Made by a program: the position numbers and the translations under genes
Origin: CAYZXK01 sp964482395
GTDB lineage: Bacteria; Planctomycetota; Phycisphaerae; UBA1845; Fen-1342
Length of the DNA: 45,517 nucleotides
Direction of reading: 5' to 3'
NCBI GenBank assembly: GCA_964482395.1
Contig: CAYZXK010000010.1
Coordinates: 1-45,517, forward strand
Part shown: positions 32,506 through 41,547 of the stretch, one piece after another
How positions within the stretch are numbered: position 1 is the stretch's first letter
How the letters are laid out: each line of letters begins with the position of its first letter
The notes under the pieces: model-generated
Database searches by the model: none
The model's input: only the letters and a program-made list of their open reading frames with translations
What the model was told of the DNA's origin: nothing

Positions 32506-34263
32506 TTAGAGTTCAAGCCCCGGGATGTTGACGTTCTTCTCGCGAGCCACGCGCCGGGCCAGTTCGTAGCCCGCGTCCGCGTGGCGCATGATCCCAGTAG
32601 CCGGGTCCGCGGTCAGGACCCGCTCCAGCCGGCGCTGGGCCTCCGGCGTTCCATCAGCGACGATCACCATCCCCGCATGCAGCGAGTATCCGATCCCGAC
32701 GCCGCCGCCGTGGTGGATGGAAACCCAGGTCGCGCCGCAGGCGGTGTTGGCCATCGCGTTCAGCATCGGCCAGTCGGCGATGGCATCCGAGCCGTCTTTC
32801 ATGCCCTCGGTTTCACGGTTGGGTGAAGCCACCGAGCCGCAATCCAAGTGGTCGCGGCCGATGACGATGGGAGCCGAGACCTTGCCGGTCCGCACCAGAT
32901 CATTGAACACCCGGCCCATCCGGGCCCGCTGGCCGTATTTGAGCCAGCAGATCCGAGCCGGCAGCCCCTGGAACGCGACCTTCTGCCCGGCCATGCGGAT
33001 CCACCGGCACAGATGCTCCTCTTGCGGGAAGGTCTCCAGCACGGCCTGATCGGTAGCCTGAATGTCGGCCGGGTCGCCGGAAAGCGCGGCCCAGCGGAAC
33101 GGGCCCGAGCCCTCGCAGAACAGCGGACGGATGTACTCCGGCACAAAGCCGGGGATCTTGAACGGGTCGGCAGCCGACATGCCCCCGCTGCCCAATCCCT
33201 GGGTGACAGCTTCGGCGGCATGTCCGCGCAGGTTGTTCCCATAATCGAAGGTCACTGCCCCACGCCGCTGAAGCTCCAGCATGCAGGCCACGTGCTCGGC
33301 CATGGTCCGGAAGGCCTCGCGCTTGTACCGCTCCGGGTCATCCTGGCGAAGCCGCAGCATGGCCGAGTACTTCGCCTCGCTCCACTGGGCACCTCCGTGG
33401 CTTCGTGGCTCCGTGGCTTCGTGGCTGCCGGCGACCCCATTCGGCACATACCCGTTCAGCGGATCATGGGCCGAAGTCTGATCGGTGAGCACGTCCGGCG
33501 TGATATTGCGGTCGATCAGCACCTGAAGCACATCAGCCACGTTGCCCACCAGAGCGACCGACAGCGCTTCTCCGACCTGCTTGGCCTTCAGGACCCAGTC
33601 CAGGGCCTGGTCGAGGTTATCGGTCATGCGGTCGCAATAGCGTGTTCGCAGCCGCCGCTCGATGCGGCCGCGGTCGACCTCCACGCACAGGGCGGCGGCG
33701 CCGTTGAACGTCGCGGCCAGGGGCTGGGCCCCGCCCATGCCGCCCAGGCCGCCGGTTACCAGAAGGCGACCCTTCAGCGAGCCGCCGAAGTGCTTGCGGG
33801 CGCAGGCCGCGAAGGTCTCGTAGGTCCCCTGGAGAATGCCCTGGGTGCCGATGTAGATCCAACTACCGGCGGTCATCTGGCCATACATGGTCAGGCCCAG
33901 GGCCTCCAGTCGGCGGAACTCGTCCCAGGTGGCCCACCTGGGCACCAGCATCGCATTGCTGATGAGCACTCGCGGGGCGTCCGGATGGGTCTGGATGACG
34001 CCGACCGCCCGGCCAGATTGCACCAGCAGGGTCTGGTCATTTTCGAGCCGCCGCAGGGCCGTGACGATCCGGTCGAAGTCCTCCCAGCTCCGAGCCGCTT
34101 TGCCGCAGCCCCCGTAAACGATCAGCTCGCTGGGCTTCTCGGCCACCTCCGGGTCCAGGTTGTTCATGAGCATCCGCAGTGCGGCTTCCTGCTGCCAGCC
34201 CTTGCATGAGAGCGTGGTTCCACGTGGGGCCCGCACGACCTGATCAATCTGCTTGCCGGTCAC
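32506..34263 (-). CDS. hutU: Urocanate hydratase with an in-frame repeat insertion
   Basis: 585 residues, slightly longer than usual (about 555-560). HutU hydrates urocanate to imidazolonepropionate in histidine breakdown, with tightly bound NAD. Signatures are ELIVYGGCGKAARSWEDFD, TAGSWIYIGTQGILQGTYET, LLVTGGLGGMGGAQPLA (NAD site, about 171-180), DQTSAHDPLNGYVP, FDYGNNLRGHA, GRDHLDCGSVASPNRETEGM (active-site Cys) and SIHHGGGVGIGYS. Residues about 277-293 (AGSHEATEPRSHGGA) have no counterpart in family members I know, and coincide with a tandem 16-bp repeat. The reading frame is kept, so the protein may still work. No other hut genes are nearby. The start ATG at 34263 gives the normal N-terminus. 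Confidence 0.95.
   Translation of the reverse strand: MTGKQIDQVVRAPRGTTLSCKGWQQEAALRMLMNNLDPEVAEKPSELIVYGGCGKAARSWEDFDRIVTALRRLENDQTLLVQSGRAVGVIQTHPDAPRVLISNAMLVPRWATWDEFRRLEALGLTMYGQMTAGSWIYIGTQGILQGTYETFAACARKHFGGSLKGRLLVTGGLGGMGGAQPLAATFNGAAALCVEVDRGRIERRLRTRYCDRMTDNLDQALDWVLKAKQVGEALSVALVGNVADVLQVLIDRNITPDVLTDQTSAHDPLNGYVPNGVAGSHEATEPRSHGGAQWSEAKYSAMLRLRQDDPERYKREAFRTMAEHVACMLELQRRGAVTFDYGNNLRGHAAEAVTQGLGSGGMSAADPFKIPGFVPEYIRPLFCEGSGPFRWAALSGDPADIQATDQAVLETFPQEEHLCRWIRMAGQKVAFQGLPARICWLKYGQRARMGRVFNDLVRTGKVSAPIVIGRDHLDCGSVASPNRETEGMKDGSDAIADWPMLNAMANTACGATWVSIHHGGGVGIGYSLHAGMVIVADGTPEAQRRLERVLTADPATGIMRHADAGYELARRVAREKNVNIPGLEL
33393..33424. repeat. Two perfect tandem 16-bp units inside hutU
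   Basis: CTCCGTGGCTTCGTGG occurs at 33393-33408 and again, identical, at 33409-33424; on the other strand it reads as alternating GAAGCCACGGAGCCAC. Similar GAAGCCACGAAG-type short repeats are, from general experience, scattered between genes in many bacterial genomes. Here the repeat lies in a coding region and adds about 17 residues to HutU without breaking the frame. Confidence 0.8.
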
Positions 34264-34417
34264 GGTAAAGCCTCACAGAAAATGCGCTGAAGCAGGCCCG
34301 GCTAAGGAAGGTGCGCTTAGTGTCCCCCATTTCTCGCCAGGGTCGGGGCCTTGTTCAGCATTCCTCACCTGGCATCTTAGCCAACTGCCGCAGCGTGATC
34401 CACACGTTCTCACGCCG

Positions 34418-34452
34418 GGCGAGGCTTGCTCGCCGCCGGCCGCCTAACGGCC
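34418..34452 (-). other. Two tandem hairpins after the radical SAM gene
   Basis: Two short inverted repeats lie 10-44 nt past the stop of the radical SAM gene on the minus strand. One is GGCCG/CGGCC around a 5-nt loop (34438-34452), the other GGCGAG/CTCGCC around a 5-nt loop (34418-34434). No T-run follows. They could end or protect the transcript before hutU. The remainder of the 34264-34461 gap shows no gene. Confidence 0.35.
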
Positions 34453-34461
34453 TGGGTGCGA

Positions 34462-36258
34462 TCATTGTTCCGACAGGGAGCGGATCAGGTCGGCGTAGCT
34501 GCGTTCCAGGCAGTCCCGGCCGATGTGCAGGTCGATATGGTCCCAGGGCAGGCGCTCGGTCAGTGGTCGCGGGCGGTGGGCGTAAAAATCCGGGTCGATC
34601 CCGGTGGCCGAAAAGGCGGCCAGCCAACGTTGCCAGGAGAATTGCTCGGTCCAGGCCTCCAGCCGGGCCCCATGTTGCCACGCCTGATGGATCGCGGCTC
34701 CGACCCGACGATCGCCGCGGGCGAGGACTGCCTCCAGGATAGCCCGCTCGGGGGGCGGCATGGTGATTCGAACCGCGGAGCGACGGCCCCGCGCCAGAGC
34801 CAGCAGACGCTCTCGCACCTGCTGGAAATACTCCAGACGCGGCTGACCGGCCCATTGCAGCGGGGTGAATGGCTTGGGGACCAGCCAGCCGACCGCCGCC
34901 GTCACCGCGGCCGGCGGGCGCCCCAGCTTGCGCCGCTCCTGACTGACCGCGCAGCTCAGCTCGAAGATGGCGTCGATGTCTTCCGGCCGCTCGCCCGGAA
35001 AGCCGACCATGAAATAGAGCTTGACATGGCTCCAGCCGGCCCGGTAGGCGGCAAGAACCCCCTCCAGCAGATCGACGTCCGCGACCTTCTTGCGAATCGC
35101 CCGCCGAAGGCGTTCGGACGCGGCTTCAACCGCAATGGTCAGGCCGGCCTTGCGGACCGATCCGACCAGCCAGGGAATATCCCGCAGCATCCGATCCACC
35201 CGCAGCGATGGGAAGCTCAGGTTGACCATCCGCGGCCCGAAACGCCGATTGAGCTCCTCGGCCAACTCCCGCAGACGCGGATAGTCCGAAGTGGACAGCG
35301 ACAGCAGCCCGATCTCCTCGTAACCGGTCGCCTGGTAGGACTGCTCAGCCAGTTCCAGCAAACTTCCCACGCTTCGCAGCCGCAGCGGCCGTCTGGTATG
35401 ACCGGCGTGGCAAAACCGGCACAGGTTGGGGCAACCGCGCATGATTTCGATGGCGATCCGGTCGTGCACGGTCGCCGTCCAGGGCACCAGGGGCCGGAGC
35501 GGCACGGGGGCATGTTCGAAGTCCGGCGTCTGACAGCGCTGAATCCGGGGTGGCAGCCCCTCCCGGGCGGGGCGAAGGTCGGCCAACGTGCCGTCGGGGT
35601 AATAGACCGGGCGGTAGAGGTTGGGGGCGTACACCCACGGAAAGCGTCTAGCCAGCAGGGGGATCATATCCCGGCGGCCCACGCCGTCCTGCTTGAGCTG
35701 GCCCACCGCCTCCAGAATCTGCGTCAGGGAATGTTCGCCGTCGCCGATCACGACCAGGTCCAAGAACTCCGCCATCGGCTCGGGGTTATCGGCCAGTGGG
35801 CCGCCGGCGATCACCAGCGGATGGTCGTTGGTGCGATCGGCCGAGCGCAAGGGGATGCCGGCCAGGTCCAGCAGGTTGAGCACGCCCGGCAGGCACAACT
35901 CGTATTGCAGGGAAACCCCCAGCAGGTCGGCGGAAGCGACCGGCTGGCGCGTATCCCAAGTGAACAGGGGGATCTGCCGCTGCCGCATGATCTGCTCGGC
36001 ATCCCACCCTGGGCAATAAACCCGCTCGGCACAGACCCCGGGAATGTGATTAGCCAACCAGTAGAGGATCTGCATGCCCAGGTGCGACATGCCGATCGCA
36101 TACAGGTCCGGGAAGGCCAGGGCCAGTCGCACCCGGGCCGCCTCCCAGTCGCCCGGGCGGACGAGCTGATTGATCTCCCCGCCGAGATACTGACCCGGTT
36201 GCCGCACACGGGGGAGCAGCTCGTTGCTGACGCGACTGGCCAGGGTCTGGTCAGACAT
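34462..36258 (-). CDS. TIGR03960-type radical SAM protein
   Basis: 598 residues. The N-terminal B12-binding-like domain has LAFPDLYAIGMSHLGMQILY, SLQYELCLPGVLNLLDLAGI and VIAGGPLADNPEPMAEFLDL followed by VVIGDGE. The radical SAM core begins with IEIMRGCPNLCRFCHAG (C276, C280, C283), followed by IGLLSLSTSDYPRLRELAEE, KLYFMVGFPGERPEDIDAI and the late motif WLVPKPFTPLQW. These match the TIGR03960 group. Its partner in many bacteria is a TIGR03936/DUF2344 protein near rng and rplU-rpmA; none is seen here. GAGGT 7 nt upstream supports ATG 36258 over an in-frame ATG at 36279 lying inside lysC. The reaction is unknown, and true B12 binding has not been shown by the sequence. Confidence 0.85.
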   Translation of the reverse strand: MSDQTLASRVSNELLPRVRQPGQYLGGEINQLVRPGDWEAARVRLALAFPDLYAIGMSHLGMQILYWLANHIPGVCAERVYCPGWDAEQIMRQRQIPLFTWDTRQPVASADLLGVSLQYELCLPGVLNLLDLAGIPLRSADRTNDHPLVIAGGPLADNPEPMAEFLDLVVIGDGEHSLTQILEAVGQLKQDGVGRRDMIPLLARRFPWVYAPNLYRPVYYPDGTLADLRPAREGLPPRIQRCQTPDFEHAPVPLRPLVPWTATVHDRIAIEIMRGCPNLCRFCHAGHTRRPLRLRSVGSLLELAEQSYQATGYEEIGLLSLSTSDYPRLRELAEELNRRFGPRMVNLSFPSLRVDRMLRDIPWLVGSVRKAGLTIAVEAASERLRRAIRKKVADVDLLEGVLAAYRAGWSHVKLYFMVGFPGERPEDIDAIFELSCAVSQERRKLGRPPAAVTAAVGWLVPKPFTPLQWAGQPRLEYFQQVRERLLALARGRRSAVRITMPPPERAILEAVLARGDRRVGAAIHQAWQHGARLEAWTEQFSWQRWLAAFSATGIDPDFYAHRPRPLTERLPWDHIDLHIGRDCLERSYADLIRSLSEQ

Positions 36259-36275
36259 GAGACCTCGACCGCGGC

Positions 36276-37499
36276 TCAACCCGGCTGGTCGAGCCCAAAG
36301 GCCTGATGGACCGCCTGAAGGGCTCGCTCCCCGTCCGCGGCCGGCACCAGCACGCTGATGACGATCTCGCTGGTGGCTACGTTGTCGATGCGGATCCCGG
36401 CTTCGGCGAGCACACTGAAGAGCCGACCGGCCACTCCGGGGTGCGACCGCATGCCCAAACCCACCAGGCTGACCCGGGCCAGGTCGCAGGCGACGTCGAA
36501 CTGCTCCACCCCGCAGCGCTGGCTGAGCAACTCGGCCATGGCCCGCACCTCGGCTTCCTGGCGCCCGGCGACGGTGAACGCGAGGATCAGCCGATCCGGC
36601 TGGGCCGACCGGGTCTGCACGATGTCTTCGACCGGGATGCCGCGTCCGGCCAGGACTTCGAAGATTCCGGCGGTCAGTCCGGGCTGCTCGGGGAGTCCGA
36701 TCAGGGCCACGCGAATGATGTCCCGCTTGAGCGTCACGCCCCGAATGGCGGGCTGTTCCATGCCGGGCTGGAGGTTCATGACCATGGTCCCCGGGTTGTC
36801 GGTCAGGCTGCTGCGTACGTGGACCGGCACCTCGTACTTCTTGGCCAGCTCGACCGAGCGGGCGTGCAGAACGCCGGCTCCCAGACTGGCCAGCTCCAGC
36901 ATCTCATCGTAGCTGATCTGCTCGATCTTGCGAGCCTGGGGCACCAGACGCGGGTCGGCGGTGTAGACGCCATCCACGTCGGTATAGATTTCGCACACCT
37001 CGGCCTGCAATGCAGCCGCCAGGGCCACGGCGGTGGTGTCACTGCCACCTCGACCCAGGGTGGTGATGTTCAGGTCTTGGTCTACACCCTGGAACCCGGC
37101 CACGATCACGATCTTCCCTTGGTCCAGCAGCCGCCGAATCCGACCGGTGTCGATGGATTGAATGCGGGCGGCGGTGTGACGGCTGTCGGTGACCAGTCCG
37201 ACCTGGGCTCCGGTCAAGCTGATCCCCTCGTAGCCGGCCTCGTGAATGGCCATCGCCACCAGCGCGATGCTCACCTGCTCCCCGGTGGAAAGCAGCATGT
37301 CCAGCTCCCGCCTGGATGGTCGGCGTGAAACCTGATAGGCCAGCTTCACCAGCCGGTCGGTGGTGTCCCCCATGGCCGAGACGACCATGACCACCTGGTT
37401 GCCTTCGAGCAGCGCCCGTACGGCCCGCCGCGCCGCCAGGTGGATGCGCGGCGCGTCCGCCACGCTGGTCCCGCCGAATTTCTGAACAATGATCGGCAT
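36276..37499 (-). CDS. lysC: Aspartate kinase
   Basis: 407 residues, typical of monofunctional ACT-regulated aspartokinases. The catalytic domain has IVQKFGGTSVADAPRI, VVMVVSAMGDTTDRLV, LLSTGEQVSIALVAMAI, TTLGRGGSDTTAVALAA and YTDVDGVYTADPRLVPQA. Two ACT domains follow (about 265-405), with LPEQPGLTAGIFEVLAGRG and RVSLVGLGMRSHPGVAGRLF. It phosphorylates aspartate at the head of the lysine/threonine/methionine pathway and is probably feedback-inhibited through the ACT pair. The start is 4 nt past the queA stop and its end lies 18 nt before the radical SAM start, so the three genes probably form one operon. An internal start for a separate beta subunit was not assessed. Confidence 0.95.
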   Translation of the reverse strand: MPIIVQKFGGTSVADAPRIHLAARRAVRALLEGNQVVMVVSAMGDTTDRLVKLAYQVSRRPSRRELDMLLSTGEQVSIALVAMAIHEAGYEGISLTGAQVGLVTDSRHTAARIQSIDTGRIRRLLDQGKIVIVAGFQGVDQDLNITTLGRGGSDTTAVALAAALQAEVCEIYTDVDGVYTADPRLVPQARKIEQISYDEMLELASLGAGVLHARSVELAKKYEVPVHVRSSLTDNPGTMVMNLQPGMEQPAIRGVTLKRDIIRVALIGLPEQPGLTAGIFEVLAGRGIPVEDIVQTRSAQPDRLILAFTVAGRQEAEVRAMAELLSQRCGVEQFDVACDLARVSLVGLGMRSHPGVAGRLFSVLAEAGIRIDNVATSEIVISVLVPAADGERALQAVHQAFGLDQPG

Positions 37500-37503
37500 C
37501 GCA

Positions 37504-38622
37504 CTACAAGATCAGCATCGCGTCGCCGTAGCTGTAGAAACGATATCGCTGGTCGATCGCCTCGCGGTAGGCCCGGCGTATCAATTCCGGCCCGGCAAAC
37601 GCCATCACCAGTGCCAGAAGCGTGCTGCCGGGCAAATGAAAGTTGGTGACCAGGCGATCCACATTGCGGAAATCATAAGGCGGATAGATGAAAACGTCCG
37701 TCCAACCGGACAGCGACCCGGCCGGATCTCGACCCAGCCGTCCGCTTGCAGCACCCTTCGCCTCCCAAAGCAGCCGGGCGTCGGTCCCGAACGTACCGTC
37801 CGCTTTCAAGGTCGGGAGCGACTCCAGGACCCGGACCGAGGTGGTCCCCACGGCCACGATCCGGCCGCCGGCACGACGTGTTAGCCCCAGGACTTCGATC
37901 GCGGCCGAGCCGACCTCCAGCCACTCGGCGTGCATGCGATGTTGGGCCAAATCCTCCACCTCGATCGGTACGAATGTCCCCGACCCTACATGCAAGGTCA
38001 CCTTCGCCTGGCGGACGCCCAGTCGCGTGATCCGGTCCAGCAGCCGGGGCGTGAAGTGCAGGCCGGCGGTCGGAGCGGCCACCGCCCCGGGCCGCTCGGC
38101 GTAGACGGTCTGATAACGCTCGGAGCCCAGCGGCTCGACATCGCCGCCTCCGTTTACGCCTCGACGTATATACGGCGGCAGCGGCGTCCGCCCAACCTGC
38201 CCCAACCATTCCAACGGCAAGACCGGTGGCTCCGGTCGCACCAACCACTCGCCCCGGTCTAGGCGCTCGCCCACCACCAAACTTACGGTCGACCCCTCGC
38301 AGGCCAACCGCTGGCCGGTCCTCAGTCGGGCCGCCGGCTTGAGCATCACCCGCCAACTGCGCCCCTGCTCGTGCAAAAACAACCCCTCAACCCTGCCCCC
38401 ACTGGCCCGTCGACAAAAGAACCTGGCGGGAATTACCCGGGTGTCATTCAACACCAGGCAGTCGCCGAACCTCAGGTACTCCGGCAAATCCCAAAATATC
38501 CGGTGCTCGATCCGGCCACTGGAGCGGTCCAACACCAGCAGCCGCGAGGAGTCGCGCGGTTCGGCCGGATACTGAGCGATGAACCCCGGCGGGAGATCGT
38601 ATTGAAGGTCAGCCAGACGCAC
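37504..38622 (-). CDS. queA: S-adenosylmethionine:tRNA ribosyltransferase-isomerase
   Basis: 372 residues. QueA transfers and isomerises the ribosyl part of SAM to make epoxyqueuosine at tRNA position 34. Motifs are LPPGFIAQYPAEPRDSSRLL, GDCLVLNDTRVIPARFF, GRTPLPPYIRR, ERYQTVYAERPGAVAAPTAG followed by LHFTP, VTLHVGSGTFVPIEVED, HAEWLEVG and TNFHLPGSTLLALVMAFAG. The start codon is GTG at 38622, confirmed by the usual MxLxDLxYDLP-type N-terminus. A minus-strand TACAAT (38652-38657) fits a -10 box about 30 nt upstream. Only 4 nt separate it from lysC. It is divergent from the duplicated-gene fragment. Confidence 0.95.
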   Translation of the reverse strand: MRLADLQYDLPPGFIAQYPAEPRDSSRLLVLDRSSGRIEHRIFWDLPEYLRFGDCLVLNDTRVIPARFFCRRASGGRVEGLFLHEQGRSWRVMLKPAARLRTGQRLACEGSTVSLVVGERLDRGEWLVRPEPPVLPLEWLGQVGRTPLPPYIRRGVNGGGDVEPLGSERYQTVYAERPGAVAAPTAGLHFTPRLLDRITRLGVRQAKVTLHVGSGTFVPIEVEDLAQHRMHAEWLEVGSAAIEVLGLTRRAGGRIVAVGTTSVRVLESLPTLKADGTFGTDARLLWEAKGAASGRLGRDPAGSLSGWTDVFIYPPYDFRNVDRLVTNFHLPGSTLLALVMAFAGPELIRRAYREAIDQRYRFYSYGDAMLIL

Positions 38623-38651
38623 GGTCTACCGTCCAAGCCCCCATCCCGCAC

Positions 38652-38657
38652 ATTGTA
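38652..38657 (-). promoter_or_regulatory. Candidate -10 box for queA-lysC-radical SAM operon
   Basis: TACAAT on the minus strand, a 5/6 match to TATAAT, lies 30 nt upstream of the queA GTG. The -35 at 16-18 bp is not recognisable. The same hexamer is used in the candidate rsgA and small-RNA promoters of this window. Confidence 0.35.
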
Positions 38658-38756
38658 GCCCGCCTCGATCAAACGGCTGCTTCATCTTCCCTCGCCCCTG
38701 GCGGTATATGCAGGCGGCTTGTCGTAGAATAGTCGTCAGCGCCGGTTCCGGGCCGG

Positions 38757-39128
38757 CAGGAGGCACCTGCATGGCTCGCAAACTCGCATCGCTTGTCCTA
38801 TTGCTGACTGCGCCTCTAACCCTTGCTCAGTGCGACGAAATACCCTGGCGGACGGACCCGCGCCAGGCGGTCAGCGAGGCCCAGCGCACGCTCCGACCGA
38901 TTATGGTCTATGTCCTGGCCGGGTCGGAGGACCGGGACAACAACCTCCAGAACGCACCGCGCTGGGCTCTGGCCGACCCGCGCGTCGTCCCTCTGGCCCA
39001 ACGCTTCATCCCCCTGCGACTTTCCCGCAGCGCCGATCGCGATGTGCTACGGGACTTCGGCCTGTCCGAGACCGCCAACATGATGATGTCATTCGTGACG
39101 CCGGACGGGAAACATCTGGGCGACCTCT
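38757..39128 (+). repeat. 372-bp direct repeat, left copy
   Basis: It aligns without gaps to 41548-41919 (constant offset 2791). I counted about 28 mismatches, so roughly 92% identity. It covers the ribosome-binding site and the first 119 codons of the duplicated gene. Similarity stops abruptly after GGCGACCTCT. Confidence 0.9.
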
Positions 39129-39300
39129 GGTGGCCCGATTACCCGGAAACCGAGTTGACCCGCGGGGCCTGTTCCTGCACACCGGATCCCCGGACATGGA
39201 ACGGGCCCTCCAACTATGGAAGTCCGCCGTCGTCCGAGAACCAGCCCTCGGCGTAGCCACTCACGGCGCGATCAGGCGGGCCCTGCGAGGGTTGCGGTAA
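38771..39300 (+). pseudogene. Truncated, frameshifted copy of the thioredoxin-like gene at 41562
   Basis: The ATG at 38771 has a good GGAGG upstream and a signal peptide (LASLVLLLTAPLTLAQ). The first 119 codons are about 89% identical to the protein at 41562. Then the sequence changes. The original frame continues with low-complexity residues (TPDPRTWNGPSNYG) and stops at 39256. From about 39163 the -1 frame instead reads convincingly protein-like text: GLFLHTGSPDMERALQLWKS and AVVREPALGVATHGAIRRAL up to TAA at 39298-39300, then stays open to 39486. This suggests a frameshift near 39160 followed by an in-frame stop in a decayed gene with a different C-terminus. A functional short 161-residue protein ending at 39256 is the alternative. 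Confidence 0.6.
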
Positions 39301-39630
39301 GTGAATTTGGCCGGCACATATTTACAAGCCGACCGCCAGCGCATGGAGGATGTTTCGACTCCGGTTTCGGCTCCGGTCCGCGCGGCTCTGCTGGACGGGC
39401 TGCGCCGGTGCGAGAGGATGGTTGTTGAGCGGCGAACCGCTCCCGGCTTAGCCGGCGAGCAAGCGGCGCCCGACATTCGTTCTTGAACCGTGGCAGGCGC
39501 CGATGGGCGACTGGCCTGATGTTGGGTTGGGCTGAAAGCCTCCCGCTGGCGTGCGAAGCCGTGCGCGATTACGACGCCTGCTTCGTACACCTCGGCATTA
39601 CTACGCGTTCAGCCAAGCATTGGATGCCCG
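39301..39630 (+). other. Stretch between the broken copy and the membrane protein gene
   Basis: A plus-strand frame open from the TAA at 39300 to 39486 encodes about 61 residues (VNLAGTYLQADRQRMEDVS and so on). It is in the same frame as the remnant before it and may be the rest of the decayed gene. From 39487 to 39630 I see no gene, terminator or promoter that I can support. Confidence 0.35.
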
Positions 39631-41445
39631 GTGACTAAACAGAGAGAGACGCGAACCACTGGCCGACCCCGCCCCGTGCCCGCCGGGCAAGCGGTCCGTG
39701 GCCGGTCGAGCCTCACTTCCGGGCCGGCACCCGGCTGGGCCAAGGCCGGGATCGAATTGTTGTTCATAGTCGCGTGCATGTTCGGTGTTCTGGAGGTTCA
39801 TTCCTCCACGGACACCTGGATCGGCCTGGCTGCCGGCCGGCAGATTCTCACTGCTCCACAATTCCCCAAGGTCGACACGTTCAGCTACACCTTCTACGGC
39901 CAACCGTGGTTCAACCAGAACTGGCTAAGCCACGTGGCGTTCTGGCTTCTTTACGATCAGCTCGGACCCGGTGCGGTCGTGGTGGGCACCTGGGCCATGG
40001 GCACTGCCATCTTCGGCCTGGTGCTCCTGGCGACTTGGCTGCGCTGCGGGTCCGGCCCGGCCGCGTTCCTGTCCGCCTCGCTGGTCGCCATTGCCAGTCG
40101 CGAATGGCTCAGCGCTCGCCCGGCAACGATCCAGTTCCTGATGCTGGCTGCGTTGTGGCTCTCGCTGTCCGCTCTGCTAAGTCAACCGCAACGGCGTCGC
40201 TGGTGGCCGGTCGCTCTACTGCTGCCGATACTGGCGGTCTGGACGCATGCTCACGGTAGTTTCGGGCTGGCATATTGTCTGGTGGGCTTATTCCTGGCCT
40301 CGGGGGCGGCGGCGCGGATCCTGGGACGCCGGGCAGCGATTACCACTGGACAGGCGCTGGCAATTTTCGGGATCGTGCTGCTGACCGGCGTGCTGGGTGC
40401 GGTGCTGAGCCCCTATGGATTGGCCAACTATACCCATCCGCTCAAGGTCGCGAACAGCGAACTTTTTCGGGAGGTGCGCGAGTGGACGCCGCCCTTCGTG
40501 CCCGGTAAACGTCCGCCGGTGGCACGATTCTGGGCCGCGGTGGGTGTCGCGGCAGCCAGCCCGCTGGTCGTTCTGCTGCTCCGGGCGCTGGACGGACCCG
40601 GGAAACCAAGACGGGCGGCGGATCGACCCCGCGGGGCCGGCGCGGAGGCGGCCCCTGGCCTCCAGACCATCCTGTTTGACGTGGTCTCGGTCATCCTGGG
40701 CCTGGGACTGGCCCTTTTTGCACGCCGTTTCGCCCCGGTCTTCTATATCTTGTCCACGCCCGCTGTGGTTACCGGCACGTTGCATCTGGCCGCGCCGCTG
40801 TCTCCACGAGCCCGCAGCCTGCTTACCCGTCTGCTGGGACTGGTCGCGTGGGTCGGGGCCGGAGTGACCCTATGTGTCGCGTTGGTGTTCGCCCACCGCG
40901 ACCTGGTAGCCCGGGTTCCGGCCGGCTCGGACTACAATTTGCTCGATCGTGTGACCCGCAACAACACCACGCCGCTGGAAGCCCTCGAGTTCCTACGGCG
41001 TAATCGCCTCACTCCCAACCTGATGACCGATTGGAAGCTTGCCGGTCAAGTCATGTTCTACGTCCCGGGCGCCAGGGTTTTCATTGACGGCCGGTCTCAG
41101 CAGCTCTACAGCGAGGAGCACAACCGCAGCTACCTGTGGCTCATGCAGGCGGCCCCCGCCGACCGGGAGCAAGTCTGCCTCCTGCTCCAACGAAGCGGCA
41201 CCGAGGCCGTGCTGCTGCCGAACTGGTCCTCGACCAGGCGGCTGGAGCGGGTCTTGGATGGTGACCCGCGTTGGCCCTGCGTCTTCAGGTCCCCCAGAGG
41301 TGCTATCCTGGCCCGGGCCGGATCGGCGTTCATGGCAGAGTTGGAGCAGCGTGAGCGTGCCGGAAACCTCTGGCTCCCGGAAACCTCGGAGGCAAAAATT
41401 GGCCGACATGGGTCTGAGCCTGCGTCATCCAGCCCCTCGCCGTGA
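39631..41445 (+). CDS. Multi-pass membrane protein, possibly GT-C glycosyltransferase-like
   Basis: 604 residues starting at GTG. A basic N-terminal tail is followed by about nine to eleven hydrophobic helices (for example ELLFIVACMFGVLEV, AVVVGTWAMGTAIFGLVLLA, WPVALLLPILAVW, ALAIFGIVLLTGVLGAVLSP and LFDVVSVILGLGLALF). The first outer loop has SSTDTWIGLAAGRQI and VDTFSYTFYGQPWFNQNWLS. A later SPYGLANY precedes the soluble C-terminal part with NLMTDWKLAGQVMFYVPGAR and VFIDGRSQQLYSE. This architecture recurs in uncharacterised bacterial membrane proteins resembling GT-C transferases, but I see no proven donor motif. It lies between the two direct repeats. The GTG is kept because later ATGs would cut the first helix. 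Confidence 0.7.
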   Translation: MTKQRETRTTGRPRPVPAGQAVRGRSSLTSGPAPGWAKAGIELLFIVACMFGVLEVHSSTDTWIGLAAGRQILTAPQFPKVDTFSYTFYGQPWFNQNWLSHVAFWLLYDQLGPGAVVVGTWAMGTAIFGLVLLATWLRCGSGPAAFLSASLVAIASREWLSARPATIQFLMLAALWLSLSALLSQPQRRRWWPVALLLPILAVWTHAHGSFGLAYCLVGLFLASGAAARILGRRAAITTGQALAIFGIVLLTGVLGAVLSPYGLANYTHPLKVANSELFREVREWTPPFVPGKRPPVARFWAAVGVAAASPLVVLLLRALDGPGKPRRAADRPRGAGAEAAPGLQTILFDVVSVILGLGLALFARRFAPVFYILSTPAVVTGTLHLAAPLSPRARSLLTRLLGLVAWVGAGVTLCVALVFAHRDLVARVPAGSDYNLLDRVTRNNTTPLEALEFLRRNRLTPNLMTDWKLAGQVMFYVPGARVFIDGRSQQLYSEEHNRSYLWLMQAAPADREQVCLLLQRSGTEAVLLPNWSSTRRLERVLDGDPRWPCVFRSPRGAILARAGSAFMAELEQRERAGNLWLPETSEAKIGRHGSEPASSSPSP

Positions 41446-41547
41446 AGCCAGGTTGTCGCTGACCGCCGCATTCGCCAGGTTGCCCGCCCTTGCCCCGCCG
41501 GTACCGACTGGGCGTAAAATGAGCATGAGCGTTCTTCTGGCTCCTTT

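Noticed and set aside
33393..33424. CRISPR-like repeat pair
   Set aside because: Only two 16-bp units directly abutting, without spacers, inside a gene. No cas genes and no further units.
32848..34209. A 453-codon plus-strand open frame opposite hutU
   Set aside because: It mirrors the hutU codon pattern and shows no known domain; hutU itself is certain.
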